Source of the DNA: Nocardia niwae NBRC 108934 = DSM 45340
Lineage (GTDB): Bacteria > Actinomycetota > Actinomycetes > Mycobacteriales > Mycobacteriaceae
Length of the DNA: 64,000 nt
Direction: 5' to 3'
Assembly (NCBI RefSeq): GCF_001613465.1
Contig: NZ_BDCK01000032.1
Span: 97,423-161,422, forward strand
Made by a program: the position numbers and the translations under genes. This document shows, piece after piece, positions 1 through 8,622 of the stretch (position 1 is its first letter; the number at the start of each line of letters is the position of its first letter). Below the pieces are notes generated by a model, which saw nothing but the letters and a program-made list of their open reading frames with translations, did no database searches and had not been told where the DNA came from.

Positions 1-243
1 ATCCTCACCGACACCGGCTTGGTGCAGCGGTTCGTCACCGATTGGGCGGGGCCGGGCGCCGTCGTCAAGTCGATCGGGCTGCGCTTGGGCGTGCCGCTGT
101 ACGCGGGGGACACCCTGACGCTCAGCGGCACGGTGACCGCGCTGGAGGGCGACGACATCCACATCGCCGTGGTCGGCGCGGACAGCCTCGGCGACCACAT
201 CACGGCCACGGCCGTCATCGCGTTACGGAGGGCCGATGCCTGA
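1..243 (+). CDS. chsH1: 3' part of MaoC-like enoyl-CoA hydratase subunit ChsH1
   Basis: Only the last 80 codons are present; the reading frame is open to base 1. The residues fit the C-terminal half of a small hot-dog (MaoC) protein. The stop overlaps the start of ltp2 by 8 bases (236-243). In M. tuberculosis chsH1 (Rv3541c, about 129 aa) lies directly before ltp2, and ChsH1-ChsH2 hydrates the 17-side-chain enoyl-CoA that Ltp2 then cleaves. The assignment rests mainly on this coupling to an unmistakable Ltp2. The catalytic half is outside the window and cannot be checked. Confidence 0.75.
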   Translation: MLTDTGLVQRFVTDWAGPGAVVKSIGLRLGVPLYAGDTLTLSGTVTALEGDDIHIAVVGADSLGDHITATAVIALRRADA

Positions 244-1414
244 GCAGACTCTGTCCGGCCGCGCCGCCGTCGTCGGCATCGGCGCCACCGACTTCTCCAA
301 GGACTCCGGGCGCAGCGAATTGCGTCTGGCCGCCGAGGCGGTCACCGCCGCGCTGGCCGACGCGGGACTGACGCCCGCCGACGTGGACGGCCTGACCACG
401 TTCACCATGGACACCAACACCCAGGCCGCCGTCGCCAGGGCGGTCGGCATCCCGCAGCTGAAGTTCTTCAGCCACATCGGTTACGGCGGCGGCGCGGCGT
501 GCGCCACCGTTCAGCAGGCCGCCATGGCGGTGGCCACCGGCGTCGCCGACGTGGTCGTGGCCTATCGCGCGTTCAACGAGCGGTCGGTGTCGCGGTTCGG
601 GCAGTTCTCCACGGCATTGGCGACCGCGCCCACCTCGTCGGGCATCGACGCGGGCTGGTCCTATCCGCAGGGGCTCGGGACGCCGGCCGCGCAGGTCGCG
701 ATGGTCGCCCGGCGCTACATGCACGTCTACGGGGCCACCAGCGAGGACTTCGGCCAGGTGGCCGTGGCCGACCGCAAGCATGCCGCGGTGAACCCGGCCG
801 CCTTCTTCTACGGCAAGCCGATCACCTTGGAGGAGCACCAGAACTCCCGCTGGATCGCCGAGCCGCTGCATCTGCTGGACTGCTGCCAGGAGTCCGACGG
901 CGGGGTCGCGATCGTGGTCACCAGCGTGGAGCGGGCGCGCGATCTGCCGCAGCGTCCCGCCGTGATCGCCGCGGCCGCACAGGGTTCCGGCGCGGACCAG
1001 TACGTGATGACCAGCTACTACCGCGACGCCATGACCGGTCTTCCGGAGATGGGGCTGGTCGGCGAGCAGCTGTGGGCGCAGAGCGGATTGCGTCCGGCGG
1101 ACATGCAGGCAGCCATCCTCTACGACCACTTCACCCCGTTCGTCCTGATGCAATTGGAGGAGCTGGGGTTCTGCGGCCGGGGCGAGGCGAAGGACTTCAT
1201 CGCAGGCGGCGCCATCGAGGTCGGCGGCCGCCTGCCGCTCAACACGCACGGCGGTCAGCTCGGTGAGGCGTACATCCACGGGATGAACGGCATCGCCGAG
1301 GCGGTGCGCCAGATCCGGGGCACCTCGGTCAACCCGGTCGCCGATCTGACCAACATCCTGGTCACGGCGGGCACCGGCGTCCCCACCTCCGGCTTGGTGC
1401 TCACCACCGGTTGA
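236..1414 (+). CDS. ltp2: Steroid side-chain aldolase Ltp2 (thiolase-like)
   Basis: The 392-aa product matches, as far as I recall it, the length and long conserved blocks of M. tuberculosis Ltp2 (Rv3540c): GIGATDFSK near the N-terminus, GLTTFTMDTNT, YGGGAACATVQ, DRKHAAVNP, LYDHFTPF, and NTHGGQLGEAYIHGMNG near the C-terminus. Ltp2 is a thiolase-fold protein that performs a retro-aldol cleavage of the 17-hydroxy-3-oxo-pregnene-carboxyl-CoA thioester, giving androstenedione and propionyl-CoA. In other species it needs the DUF35 domain of ChsH2. The ATG at 236 overlaps the chsH1 stop, which indicates translational coupling. It is the last steroid gene of this operon in the window. Confidence 0.93.
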   Translation: MPEQTLSGRAAVVGIGATDFSKDSGRSELRLAAEAVTAALADAGLTPADVDGLTTFTMDTNTQAAVARAVGIPQLKFFSHIGYGGGAACATVQQAAMAVATGVADVVVAYRAFNERSVSRFGQFSTALATAPTSSGIDAGWSYPQGLGTPAAQVAMVARRYMHVYGATSEDFGQVAVADRKHAAVNPAAFFYGKPITLEEHQNSRWIAEPLHLLDCCQESDGGVAIVVTSVERARDLPQRPAVIAAAAQGSGADQYVMTSYYRDAMTGLPEMGLVGEQLWAQSGLRPADMQAAILYDHFTPFVLMQLEELGFCGRGEAKDFIAGGAIEVGGRLPLNTHGGQLGEAYIHGMNGIAEAVRQIRGTSVNPVADLTNILVTAGTGVPTSGLVLTTG

Positions 1415-1478
1415 GCCGGTCGACCTCGCCTGCCGCTGACGGAGTGCCGCAACGGCGTCGGGGCGTAGGTTGGGGCCG

Positions 1479-1916
1479 GTGGTGGACCGGCATCTGGTGG
1501 ACGTGCACGTGTTGCTACTGCGCGGCGCGGAGGTGTTGCTGAGCAGGCGGCGCAGCGCGGACGAGTTCGACGGGTTGTGGCACCTGCCGGCCGGGAAGCT
1601 GGAGGCGGGGGAGTCGGCGCTCGCCGCGGCGGTCCGCGAAGCCCGCGAGGAGGCCGGCGTGGTGATCGACCCGGCGGATCTGCGGCACGTCCACTCCGCG
1701 CACGTCGTCGACATCGGGCGGGAAGCGCGCGTCGGATTGTTCTTCGAGACTCGCCGCTGGTCGGGCGAACCGGTCAATCGAGAGCCCGACAAGTCGTATG
1801 AACTGCGCTGGTTCCCTCTGGCGCAGCTGCCGGAAGCGCTCATCCCGTATCCGGCCGCCGGTATCCACGGCTACCTCACCGGCGTGACCTACAGCCAGCG
1901 CGGCTGGCCGAGCTGA
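1479..1916 (+). CDS. NUDIX hydrolase
   Basis: A 145-aa protein with a complete Nudix box (G-x5-E-x7-REAREEAGV, about residues 35-57), so it should hydrolyse a nucleoside-diphosphate-linked substrate using Mg2+. The substrate cannot be read from sequence. The start is uncertain: a TTG at 1470 and GTG codons at 1479 and 1482 are in frame. I chose 1479 because a weak AGG lies about 9 nt upstream. It starts about 65 bases after ltp2 but has no evident link to steroid catabolism. It converges on the tetR gene. Confidence 0.85.
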   Translation: MVDRHLVDVHVLLLRGAEVLLSRRRSADEFDGLWHLPAGKLEAGESALAAAVREAREEAGVVIDPADLRHVHSAHVVDIGREARVGLFFETRRWSGEPVNREPDKSYELRWFPLAQLPEALIPYPAAGIHGYLTGVTYSQRGWPS

Positions 1917-1925
1917 GCGAGGTGG

Positions 1926-2504
1926 TCACGTGTTCAGGTGTGTGGCGAGGACGCGGGCCAGTTGCCGCACGCTCTCGTTCGTGCCGGGGCGCAGGGCGGT
2001 GCGGTTGCCCGCGAAGCGGTCGAAGACGGCTCCCTCGATGACGGCGACGAAGTCCTCCGCCCTGGTCTGCGGGTCGGGCGCGCCGATGGCGTGAAAGAGG
2101 TCCCGCGCACGGTCGACGGAGAACAGGCTGTGCACCAGCCGGGGACGCAGATCGGGATCGTCCAGCAGGTCGACGAGCAAGGCATGGCGGGCGATCAGGT
2201 GCGCGCGCCGATCGGCCAGCAGCCGGTCGAGCCAGGTGGCGATGGCCTCCGCGACCGAGTGCGGTGCGGCGGCGCCGGTCGGCGCGAGCGCGGCGGCGGC
2301 GAAATCCTCGCGGGATCGGGCGGTGATCCGGTCCACGATGGCCTCGATGAGCGCGCGTTTGGTGCGGAAGTAGTACGAGGTCGAGCCCGCGGGCAGTGCC
2401 AGTTCCGTGTCCAGCGCGCGATGGGTGAGCGCGCGCAGGCCCCTGGTCGCGATCAATTCGATGGCCGTGTCGACGAGGAGCACGCGCCGGTCGCCTGTGG
2501 ACAT
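1926..2504 (-). CDS. TetR-family transcriptional regulator
   Basis: A 192-aa protein with an N-terminal TetR helix-turn-helix (about residues 8-52: LLVDTAIELIATRGLRALTH, then LPAGSTSYYFRTKRALIEAI). The C-terminal helices form the ligand and dimer domain, with unknown ligand. An open frame continues upstream of the chosen ATG at 2504, but TetR homology starts here and the upstream part would run into zapE. It is divergent from zapE, with a near-perfect palindrome in the gap, so autoregulation and control of zapE are likely. Confidence 0.88.
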   Translation of the reverse strand: MSTGDRRVLLVDTAIELIATRGLRALTHRALDTELALPAGSTSYYFRTKRALIEAIVDRITARSREDFAAAALAPTGAAAPHSVAEAIATWLDRLLADRRAHLIARHALLVDLLDDPDLRPRLVHSLFSVDRARDLFHAIGAPDPQTRAEDFVAVIEGAVFDRFAGNRTALRPGTNESVRQLARVLATHLNT

Positions 2505-2535
2505 GATCACCCTTCCTGGCCGCCGCGCGGCCGGA

Positions 2536-2555
2536 TCCTCTACAAATGTAGAGGA
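2536..2555. promoter_or_regulatory. Palindromic TetR-type operator
   Basis: Two perfect 9-bp arms (TCCTCTACA / TGTAGAGGA) are separated by AA, giving a 20-bp dyad. It lies between the divergent tetR (start 2504) and zapE (start 2568). The size and symmetry are typical for a TetR dimer. Binding is inferred. Confidence 0.7.
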
Positions 2556-2567
2556 CCAGGAGGTGGC

Positions 2568-3584
2568 ATGGAAACCGATCTCATCCAGTGGGATTCCGAC
2601 CAGGCGCGGGCGGCGGCGCGATTGCGTGAGTTGGTCGATCGGCGCGGCAGGCTGGTGCGGCGTCATCGGGGCGTCTATCTGCACGGCAGGCCAGGGCGCG
2701 GCAAAACCATGCTCATGAACCGGTTCTTCACCGAGGTGGCCTCGGAACGTAAGCGGCGCTACCACTTCCATCAGTTCTTCGCCGAGTTGCACGCCGCGGC
2801 GCACGCGTCCGGCTCGATCGATGCCGCGGTGGACGCGCTGCTCGGCGATGCCCGGCTGATCTGCTTCGACGAGTTCCACGTGCACGACATCGGCGACGCG
2901 ATGCTGATCTCCCGGCTGCTGGACGCGCTGTTCGCCCGTCGCCTCGCGCTGGTGGTGACCTCCAACTATGCGCCGGCCGGGCTGCTGCCGAATCCGCTGT
3001 TCCACGATCGGTTCTTGCCGGCGATCGACCGGATTCTGGCGCACATGGACGTGGTGCCGGTCGACGGCGCGATCGACTATCGCCGCCTCGGCGCTCGCGC
3101 TGCTCGCACCGGGTTCGCCGCCGGGCGATACATCGTGGCGCCCCCTATGCGGAAGGCACGCTCGGCGGTCGCTGCCGGCGCGCGGAAAACTGATGCGCCA
3201 CAACGTGACAACGAACAGTCGGCCGAAATATCTCTGGGAGCCCGGAGATTGCACGCTATTGCCGCAGACGGCGGCGCTCTCGTCATCGACTTCGCCGCAT
3301 TGTGCGGAGTCCCAACTTCCGCGACGGATTATGTTGCGCTGGCCCAACGATTTCCACGGTGGGAAATCCGGGAAGTGCCACCGCTGTATGAAGTTCCGCC
3401 CGACTGGGCGATGCGTTTCGTGAACGTGGTCGATGTTCTCTACGACACCGATCGGGAGCTCACCGTCGTCGCGTCCGCGCCGCTCGACTCCCTGGTACGG
3501 GAGATCGGCGAAGTGCCGGATATCTCACGTTTGGCGAGCCGGCTTTGTGAATTGTCCCAGTCTTCGCCCGCTATGGCCCGGTAG
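2568..3584 (+). CDS. zapE: AFG1/ZapE-family P-loop ATPase
   Basis: A 338-aa protein with Walker A (GRPGRGKTMLMNRFF, about residues 37-51) and Walker B followed by the family signature (LICFDEFHVHDIGDAML). The later conserved HDRFLPAID and the C-terminal RRL...FAALCG...DY and FVNVVDVLYD blocks are also present. ZapE/AFG1 proteins are ATPases linked to division (E. coli ZapE) or to mitochondrial protein quality control (AFG1). ATG 2568 follows a GGAGGTGGC ribosome site. A longer open frame from 1938 runs antisense to tetR and is not credible. Bases from about 3190 to the end look less GC-rich than the rest. Confidence 0.85.
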   Translation: METDLIQWDSDQARAAARLRELVDRRGRLVRRHRGVYLHGRPGRGKTMLMNRFFTEVASERKRRYHFHQFFAELHAAAHASGSIDAAVDALLGDARLICFDEFHVHDIGDAMLISRLLDALFARRLALVVTSNYAPAGLLPNPLFHDRFLPAIDRILAHMDVVPVDGAIDYRRLGARAARTGFAAGRYIVAPPMRKARSAVAAGARKTDAPQRDNEQSAEISLGARRLHAIAADGGALVIDFAALCGVPTSATDYVALAQRFPRWEIREVPPLYEVPPDWAMRFVNVVDVLYDTDRELTVVASAPLDSLVREIGEVPDISRLASRLCELSQSSPAMAR

Positions 3585-3732
3585 TCGCCGCCGCGACGGA
3601 CGACCGGTCGACTTCCCGTACAGCTGCGGTTTAAGAGGAGGGACTCCGAAGTATTCCATTCCATCCCGAGCGGACCGTCCGGCATGTAACTATGTGGCTG
3701 TTTTGTGCAGTACTCAGATTTGGTGGTAACCA

Positions 3733-4680
3733 GTGGCCCGGGCGCGAGCGCCGATATCGCGCGTGATCGTCCTGATCACGCTGCTGGCTTTTGCCGCCAT
3801 CGCCCTGCACGGATACATCCCAGGAATTTCCGAGACCGAGTCGCGCGGGCACGTTCCGTCCGCCTTGTCGGTCGCGCTCATGCCGGTACTACTCACCGTG
3901 TCGATCGTGATCCTGCTGGCCGGGGTGATCGCCAGTCAGCACCGTTTGCCGCTTGCCATGCCCGAGCCGGAGCGGGAGGACGAGCGCACGCAGTGGCGTC
4001 TCGGGCGGGTCGGCCTCGCGCTGCTCGGGGCCCTGGCGCTGCTCGGAGTGCTGTTCGCGGCCGCGGTGGCGATCTACTTCCTCGGCGCGAGCAGGCCGAG
4101 TGAGCCCGCGCGCCCGGCAGCGCCCGCCACCACCACGGGCACGCCGCCGGAGCACGGCACACCGCCGACCGCCGAATACGACCCGAAGTCGGCGGAGCTG
4201 ACCGGCACGGCGCTGGTATTGGCCGGAATAGCGGCCGCGGGCTTGGTGACGGTGGCGATGAGCGGTTTGGTCGTCGTCGCGGTGTCGACCCGCCGCAAGC
4301 CCGCCCCGGAGCCCGCGCAAACGGCCGCTGCGGCGCCCACCGTGGCGGACTCGCTGGCCCGCGCGGCCGAGATGGGCCTGGCCGCGATGAACGCCCCCGG
4401 CCAGGACCCGCGCACCGCGATCATCGCCTGCTACGTCGCGATGGAGCGCGGGCTCGCCTCCGACCGCGCCGCCGCACCGCTCGCCTCCGACACCCCGATG
4501 GAAGTGCTGGCCCGCGCGTTCGAACGCGGCGCGCTGCACGACGCGTCCGCCCGCGAGCTGGTCGCCCTCTTCGAGGAGGCCAGGTTCAGCCCGCACGCCA
4601 TGCTCGAATGGCAGCGCATGCGGGCCGAGCAACTGCTGCGCATCGTGCTCGCCGACCTGCAAGGGGAGGTGCCCGCATGA
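3733..4680 (+). CDS. Membrane protein with C-terminal DUF4129
   Basis: A 315-aa protein starting at GTG. About four hydrophobic segments are visible (roughly residues 9-29, 48-70, 94-117, 155-180), with an Ala/Pro/Thr-rich loop between the last two. The cytosolic end is a DUF4129 domain (IACYVAMERGL, LARAFERGALH, LVALFEEARFSPH). DUF4129 proteins are usually encoded with MoxR ATPases and DUF58 proteins, as here, but the function is not known. This is the first gene of a five-gene cluster up to 7909. The 148 bases upstream hold no gene. Confidence 0.8.
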   Translation: MARARAPISRVIVLITLLAFAAIALHGYIPGISETESRGHVPSALSVALMPVLLTVSIVILLAGVIASQHRLPLAMPEPEREDERTQWRLGRVGLALLGALALLGVLFAAAVAIYFLGASRPSEPARPAAPATTTGTPPEHGTPPTAEYDPKSAELTGTALVLAGIAAAGLVTVAMSGLVVVAVSTRRKPAPEPAQTAAAAPTVADSLARAAEMGLAAMNAPGQDPRTAIIACYVAMERGLASDRAAAPLASDTPMEVLARAFERGALHDASARELVALFEEARFSPHAMLEWQRMRAEQLLRIVLADLQGEVPA

Positions 4681-4705
4681 CCGGACGGGCGAGAGAGGTC
4701 CTCGC

Positions 4706-5200
4706 GTGAACCGGATGGGGGTGGTGATCACCGGCGTGGTCGTCATCGGGCTGATCGAGCTGGTCGCGGTCGAGCGCGCCCGCGGGCTGCTGCTGGTCGT
4801 CGCCGGGATCCCGGTGGCTGTGGCGCTGATCTGGCTGGTCTGGTCGCTGTTCGAGCGCGCCGAGGGCGGAGACGACGAGATCGAGGACATGGAGAACGGG
4901 CCGGCGGAGATGCTGCAGCACTGGCACGCCAGGGCGCAGATGCTCGCCGACCGCGCGGACGGCAGCCGTGCCGATTGGGACCGGCACCTGCGTCCGCTGC
5001 TGGCCAAGGAGTTCGAACTGTCCAGCGGACAGCGGGTGGCGAAGAACCGTAGAGCGGTCGAGGCCGCGGGTATCCACCAGTTCGGGCCCGAGTTGTGGCG
5101 CTGGGTGGACCCGGCCAACTCGGCCCTTCGTGATCAGGCCGGCAGGGCACCGGGACGTGCGGCGCTGGACGAGATCCTGAGCCGCCTGCAGAGAATGTGA
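4706..5200 (+). CDS. Small membrane protein of the MoxR/DUF58 cluster
   Basis: A 164-aa protein with a GTG start. It has two N-terminal hydrophobic segments (about residues 4-22 and 28-47) and an acidic linker (GGDDEIEDMENG), then a charged cytosolic part with no motif I recognise. It lies 25 bases after the DUF4129 gene and directly before moxR, so it is probably co-transcribed. No function can be assigned. Confidence 0.7.
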   Translation: MNRMGVVITGVVVIGLIELVAVERARGLLLVVAGIPVAVALIWLVWSLFERAEGGDDEIEDMENGPAEMLQHWHARAQMLADRADGSRADWDRHLRPLLAKEFELSSGQRVAKNRRAVEAAGIHQFGPELWRWVDPANSALRDQAGRAPGRAALDEILSRLQRM

Positions 5201-5229
5201 AATGGGTTGAGGCAAGTGCGGGTACACAC

Positions 5230-6192
5230 ATGACCATGCCGATGGACGTGACCATCCAGCGCAGCGAGGCCGTGCTCCGGGAGCTGTCCCGGGTCGTGGT
5301 CGGCAAGCAGGACGAGTTGCAGTTGATCATGATCGCGGTGCTGTCCGGTGGGCACGTGCTGATCGAGGACTTACCCGGCCTCGGCAAGACGCTCATCGCG
5401 CGATCGTTCGCGGCCGCGCTCGGGCTGCAATTCAACCGCGTGCAGTTCACCCCCGACCTGCTGCCCGCCGACCTGCTGGGGTCCACGATCTACGACATGT
5501 CCTCCGGCCGGTTCACCTTCCGCCGCGGGCCGGTGTTCACCAACCTGCTGCTGGCCGACGAGGTGAACCGCACCCCGCCCAAGACGCAGGCCGCGCTGCT
5601 GGAGGCGATGGCGGAAGGACAGGTCAGCATCGACGGCGAGACGTTCCTGCTGCCGCAACCGTTCGTTGTGCTGGCCACCGACAATCCGATCGAATACGAG
5701 GGCACCTACCCGCTGCCGGAAGCCCAGCTCGACCGGTTCGCCGTCCAGCTCCGGCTGGGTTACCTGTCCGAGCGCGACGAGACGCAGATGATCCGCCGCA
5801 GGCTCGAGCGCGGGGCGCAGCAGCCGCAGGTCAATCAGGTGGTGGACGCCAACGGGCTGCTGGAGATGCGGCAATCCGTCGAGTATGTGACCGTGCACCC
5901 CGACGTGGTGAGCTACGTCGTCGCGCTCGCGGCGGCCACCAGGGGGCACCCTCAGGTCGAGGTCGGCGCGAGCCCGCGCGCGGAACTCGATCTGGTGCAG
6001 ATGTCCCGGGCTCGGGCGCTGCTGCTCGGCCGCGACTATGTCATCCCAGAGGATGTGAAGGCGCTGGCGATCCCGGCCATGGCGCACCGGATCACGCTGC
6101 GGCCGGAAATGTGGGTGCGCCGCATCCGCGGCGAGGACGTCATCACCGAACTGCTGCGCCGTCTGCCGGTCCCGCGCGCCACCGTGACATGA
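5230..6192 (+). CDS. MoxR-family AAA+ ATPase
   Basis: A 320-aa protein of typical MoxR length. Walker A is EDLPGLGKTLIAR (about residues 50-62), Walker B is NLLLADEVNR, and the sensor-1 region is FVVLATDNP. MoxR ATPases are chaperone-like and act with DUF58/VWA-type partners. The next gene encodes a DUF58 protein and overlaps by 4 bp. An in-frame GTG at 5197, overlapping the previous stop, would add 11 residues. I prefer ATG 5230 because family homology begins just after it. Confidence 0.9.
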   Translation: MTMPMDVTIQRSEAVLRELSRVVVGKQDELQLIMIAVLSGGHVLIEDLPGLGKTLIARSFAAALGLQFNRVQFTPDLLPADLLGSTIYDMSSGRFTFRRGPVFTNLLLADEVNRTPPKTQAALLEAMAEGQVSIDGETFLLPQPFVVLATDNPIEYEGTYPLPEAQLDRFAVQLRLGYLSERDETQMIRRRLERGAQQPQVNQVVDANGLLEMRQSVEYVTVHPDVVSYVVALAAATRGHPQVEVGASPRAELDLVQMSRARALLLGRDYVIPEDVKALAIPAMAHRITLRPEMWVRRIRGEDVITELLRRLPVPRATVT

Positions 6193-7463
6193 GGCACCGC
6201 GACGCCAGCTCCGCGGTCGACGCCGAATTGCGGTGGCGGCCCGCACCGCTGGTCTTCATGCTCGCGGGATGCGCGGCGGCAGCCCTGGTGCTCGCGGTGG
6301 TCCTCGGCAGGTGGCAGCTGCTGGTGTTCGCCGCGCCGTTGCTCGGTGTGCTGGCCACCGCGCCGTTGCAGCAATCCTCGACGCGGATCCAAGTCGACGG
6401 CGGCGGCACGCTGCGCTGCTTCGAGACCGAGGAAGTGACGATGACCGTCGCCGCCTTCGTCGAGAAGGGCCACGCGCTGCTGCGCCTGAAACCGCAGAGC
6501 TCGCCGGGGCTGGGGATGCAGGTGGATGAGGCCAGCGACTCCGGCGTCGCGCCCGCCGGGTTGCGCCTGGCTCTCTCGGCGAGCCGGTGGGGGCGCTACC
6601 CCGTTTCGGTGCGGGTGTCGGCGCTGAGCCCCGCCGGGCTCGCGGTCGCCACCGCGGTTCTGCCCGCGGGCCAGTTGTTCGTGTATCCGATCACCGATCC
6701 GCAGCGGATGCGCCTGCCGCGCACCGAACTTCCCGAGCGGCTCGGCACCCACCTGACCCGCAGGCACGGTCCCGGCGTCGAGTACGCCGACATCCGCGCA
6801 TACGCGCCCGGTGATCAGCTGCGCATCGTGAACTGGCCGGTCAGCGCGCGACGGGGGCGGCTGTATGTCACCGAGCGGCTGACCAACCGTTCCGCGGACG
6901 TCGTGGTGCTGGTGGACACCTCCCAGCAGGCGCCGGGACCGGCGACCGATTCGCTGGAGCTGTCGGTGCGCGGCGCGGCGCAGGTGGTGCAGTCGACCTT
7001 GCAGGCGGGCGACCGGACGGCGGTGGTCTGCCTCGGCCAGGCGCCGCGCTGGCTGCGGCCGGACATCGGACGCCGCCAGTTCTACCGCATCGTGGACACC
7101 GTGCTCGACGTCGGCGACGAGCACATCTCCACCACCGGCACCCTAGCGCCGCACGCGGCGGTGCCGCTCGGCGCGATCGTGGTGGCGTTCTCCACGCTGC
7201 TGGACACGCAATTCGCGCTCGCGCTGATCGACCTGCGCAAGCGCGGGCACGTGGTGGTCGTGGTGGACGTCCTGCGCGGCGCGCCGTTTCGGGAGGACCT
7301 CGACCCGATCCTGGCCAAGATGTGGCAGCTCGAGCGCGCGGCCATGTACCGGGACATGGGCACCGTCGGCGTCGACATCGTGGCGTGGCCGGAAGACGCG
7401 CGCCTGGACCAGATCATGCGGGCGCTGCCCGAGCATCGCAGGACCGTACGGGTGCGCCGATGA
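6189..7463 (+). CDS. DUF58 domain protein
   Basis: A 424-aa protein with two N-terminal transmembrane segments (about residues 18-60), then an extracytoplasmic-type beta-rich part. The DUF58 core follows (YADIRAYAPGDQLRIVNWPV, then SARRGRLYV), and after it a VWA-like segment (VVVLVDTSQQAPG). The ATG overlaps the moxR stop (ATGA). In this family the DUF58 protein is the presumed partner or substrate of MoxR. The frame is open further upstream, but that would lie inside moxR. Confidence 0.88.
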   Translation: MRHRDASSAVDAELRWRPAPLVFMLAGCAAAALVLAVVLGRWQLLVFAAPLLGVLATAPLQQSSTRIQVDGGGTLRCFETEEVTMTVAAFVEKGHALLRLKPQSSPGLGMQVDEASDSGVAPAGLRLALSASRWGRYPVSVRVSALSPAGLAVATAVLPAGQLFVYPITDPQRMRLPRTELPERLGTHLTRRHGPGVEYADIRAYAPGDQLRIVNWPVSARRGRLYVTERLTNRSADVVVLVDTSQQAPGPATDSLELSVRGAAQVVQSTLQAGDRTAVVCLGQAPRWLRPDIGRRQFYRIVDTVLDVGDEHISTTGTLAPHAAVPLGAIVVAFSTLLDTQFALALIDLRKRGHVVVVVDVLRGAPFREDLDPILAKMWQLERAAMYRDMGTVGVDIVAWPEDARLDQIMRALPEHRRTVRVRR

Positions 7464-7909
7464 CCAGATTTCTCGCCGTTCTCTCCGGGGCGCTGCTGGC
7501 GGCGTCGGTGGCGCTGCTGGAGCCGTGGGCCGGCATTCCGGCCCTGGTCTTCGTCGCGCTCGGCTGGTGGTTGCGGCCGTCGGCGGTCTGCGCGGTGCTG
7601 CTCGCGCTCGGCGTGCTCGCCGTTGCCGAGCCTGGCGTGCTCGCCTGCGCCGCAACGGGATTGGTGGCCACGACCTATCTGCTCAACGCCGCGACGGTGA
7701 CCGCCCCGCACGGAGTGGTGCCGACCACGATCCCGTCGGTGGCCGGGGCGGTCGGCTTCGCGGCGGTCGCCGTCGCCGCGGCCCTTGTCCCGGTGCGCCT
7801 GGCCTGGGCTCCGCTGGCCGCACCGGTGCTCGTGCTGGTGCTGTACGCCTTGGTGATCCAGGGCGCCGCCGCCCGGCGCGGGCGTGGTGACCGGGAACTC
7901 CGGAAGTGA
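7460..7909 (+). CDS. Small polytopic membrane protein
   Basis: A 149-aa, strongly hydrophobic protein with about five predicted membrane segments across residues 5-140 and a short Arg-rich tail. It starts at an ATG that overlaps the DUF58 stop (ATGA), so it is the last gene of the MoxR/DUF58 operon. No family motif was recognised. Confidence 0.75.
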   Translation: MTRFLAVLSGALLAASVALLEPWAGIPALVFVALGWWLRPSAVCAVLLALGVLAVAEPGVLACAATGLVATTYLLNAATVTAPHGVVPTTIPSVAGAVGFAAVAVAAALVPVRLAWAPLAAPVLVLVLYALVIQGAAARRGRGDRELRK

Positions 7910-7914
7910 TTCAT

Positions 7915-8235
7915 TCAGACCGGCAGCCAAGTGATCGCAGAGGGCACCCTCGATTCTGCCGTGGCTCTCGCCTCCTCAGCCGAACGGTGAGTCCCGGAAT
8001 CAGGCCAGAATGACGCATCGTCGCGGTGGAGGCCATGGAACGAGACGTAGTAGGCATGTCCGTCCGCATCGAGGAATGGCTCCTCGCCCACCGCGAGTGT
8101 GCCCTCTTCTCGGGCCACCTCGTACCAGAAGTCGTAGTCGAGACGGATGACGAACACCGGCATGGGGACAGCGTCGGCATACAGCCACGAACCTGTGGCT
8201 ACGATCTCTCGGCCGTTCATGATGACCAGTGACAC
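7915..8235 (-). CDS. Conserved hypothetical protein
   Basis: A 106-aa protein rich in aromatic and acidic residues (VIRLDYDFWYEVAREEG, HAYYVSFHGLH). It has no signal peptide or membrane segment. It looks like a genuine soluble protein with regular composition, but I do not recognise the family. It converges on the membrane-protein operon with a 5-base gap. An alternative ATG lies at 8220. Confidence 0.6.
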   Translation of the reverse strand: MSLVIMNGREIVATGSWLYADAVPMPVFVIRLDYDFWYEVAREEGTLAVGEEPFLDADGHAYYVSFHGLHRDDASFWPDSGTHRSAEEARATAESRVPSAITWLPV

Positions 8236-8622
8236 CTACTGGCGGGCGCTCTGACGGTCTGCATGTCCACGTCTGCGATTGCCGGCAGCGCTGCTGAGTC
8301 GAGTCCGGCCCTCGGCGTCGCGGACTCGAGCCGAGATGTCATACGCACATCTTAGTTGGCTGAAGTGCGGCGATGTCGGATACGAACGGCGAAGGCAGCA
8401 CGCTCGGTGCGCGTACCGTTCGGTAGTGCGAGGGGTGGGTCGACGGCCGGAGGTCGCCCCTACCGAGGCTGCGCACGCGTTACCGAGGAGCTGAACAACC
8501 GCGGGAGGTGCTATGACGTTCGCCGAGTTCGATCGGGTGCACGCCTTGCTCATGACCTTTTGCGCGTGGCGTCGGGCGCCCGTTCGGGTAGCACTGTCGG
8601 CTCGGGTCCGGAGCGGCACGTG
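8236..8622. other. Intergenic stretch, no gene recognised
   Basis: 387 bases between the hypothetical gene start and the chosen PucR start. The PucR frame is open through part of it (from 8356), but the translation there (Arg/Gly/Ser-rich) does not look like protein of this family. I see no RNA gene or convincing promoter. Confidence 0.4.

Noticed and set aside
215..1843. 542-codon minus-strand frame opposite ltp2 and the NUDIX gene
   Set aside because: Arg/Ala/Gly-rich shadow of genes with clear homology on the plus strand.
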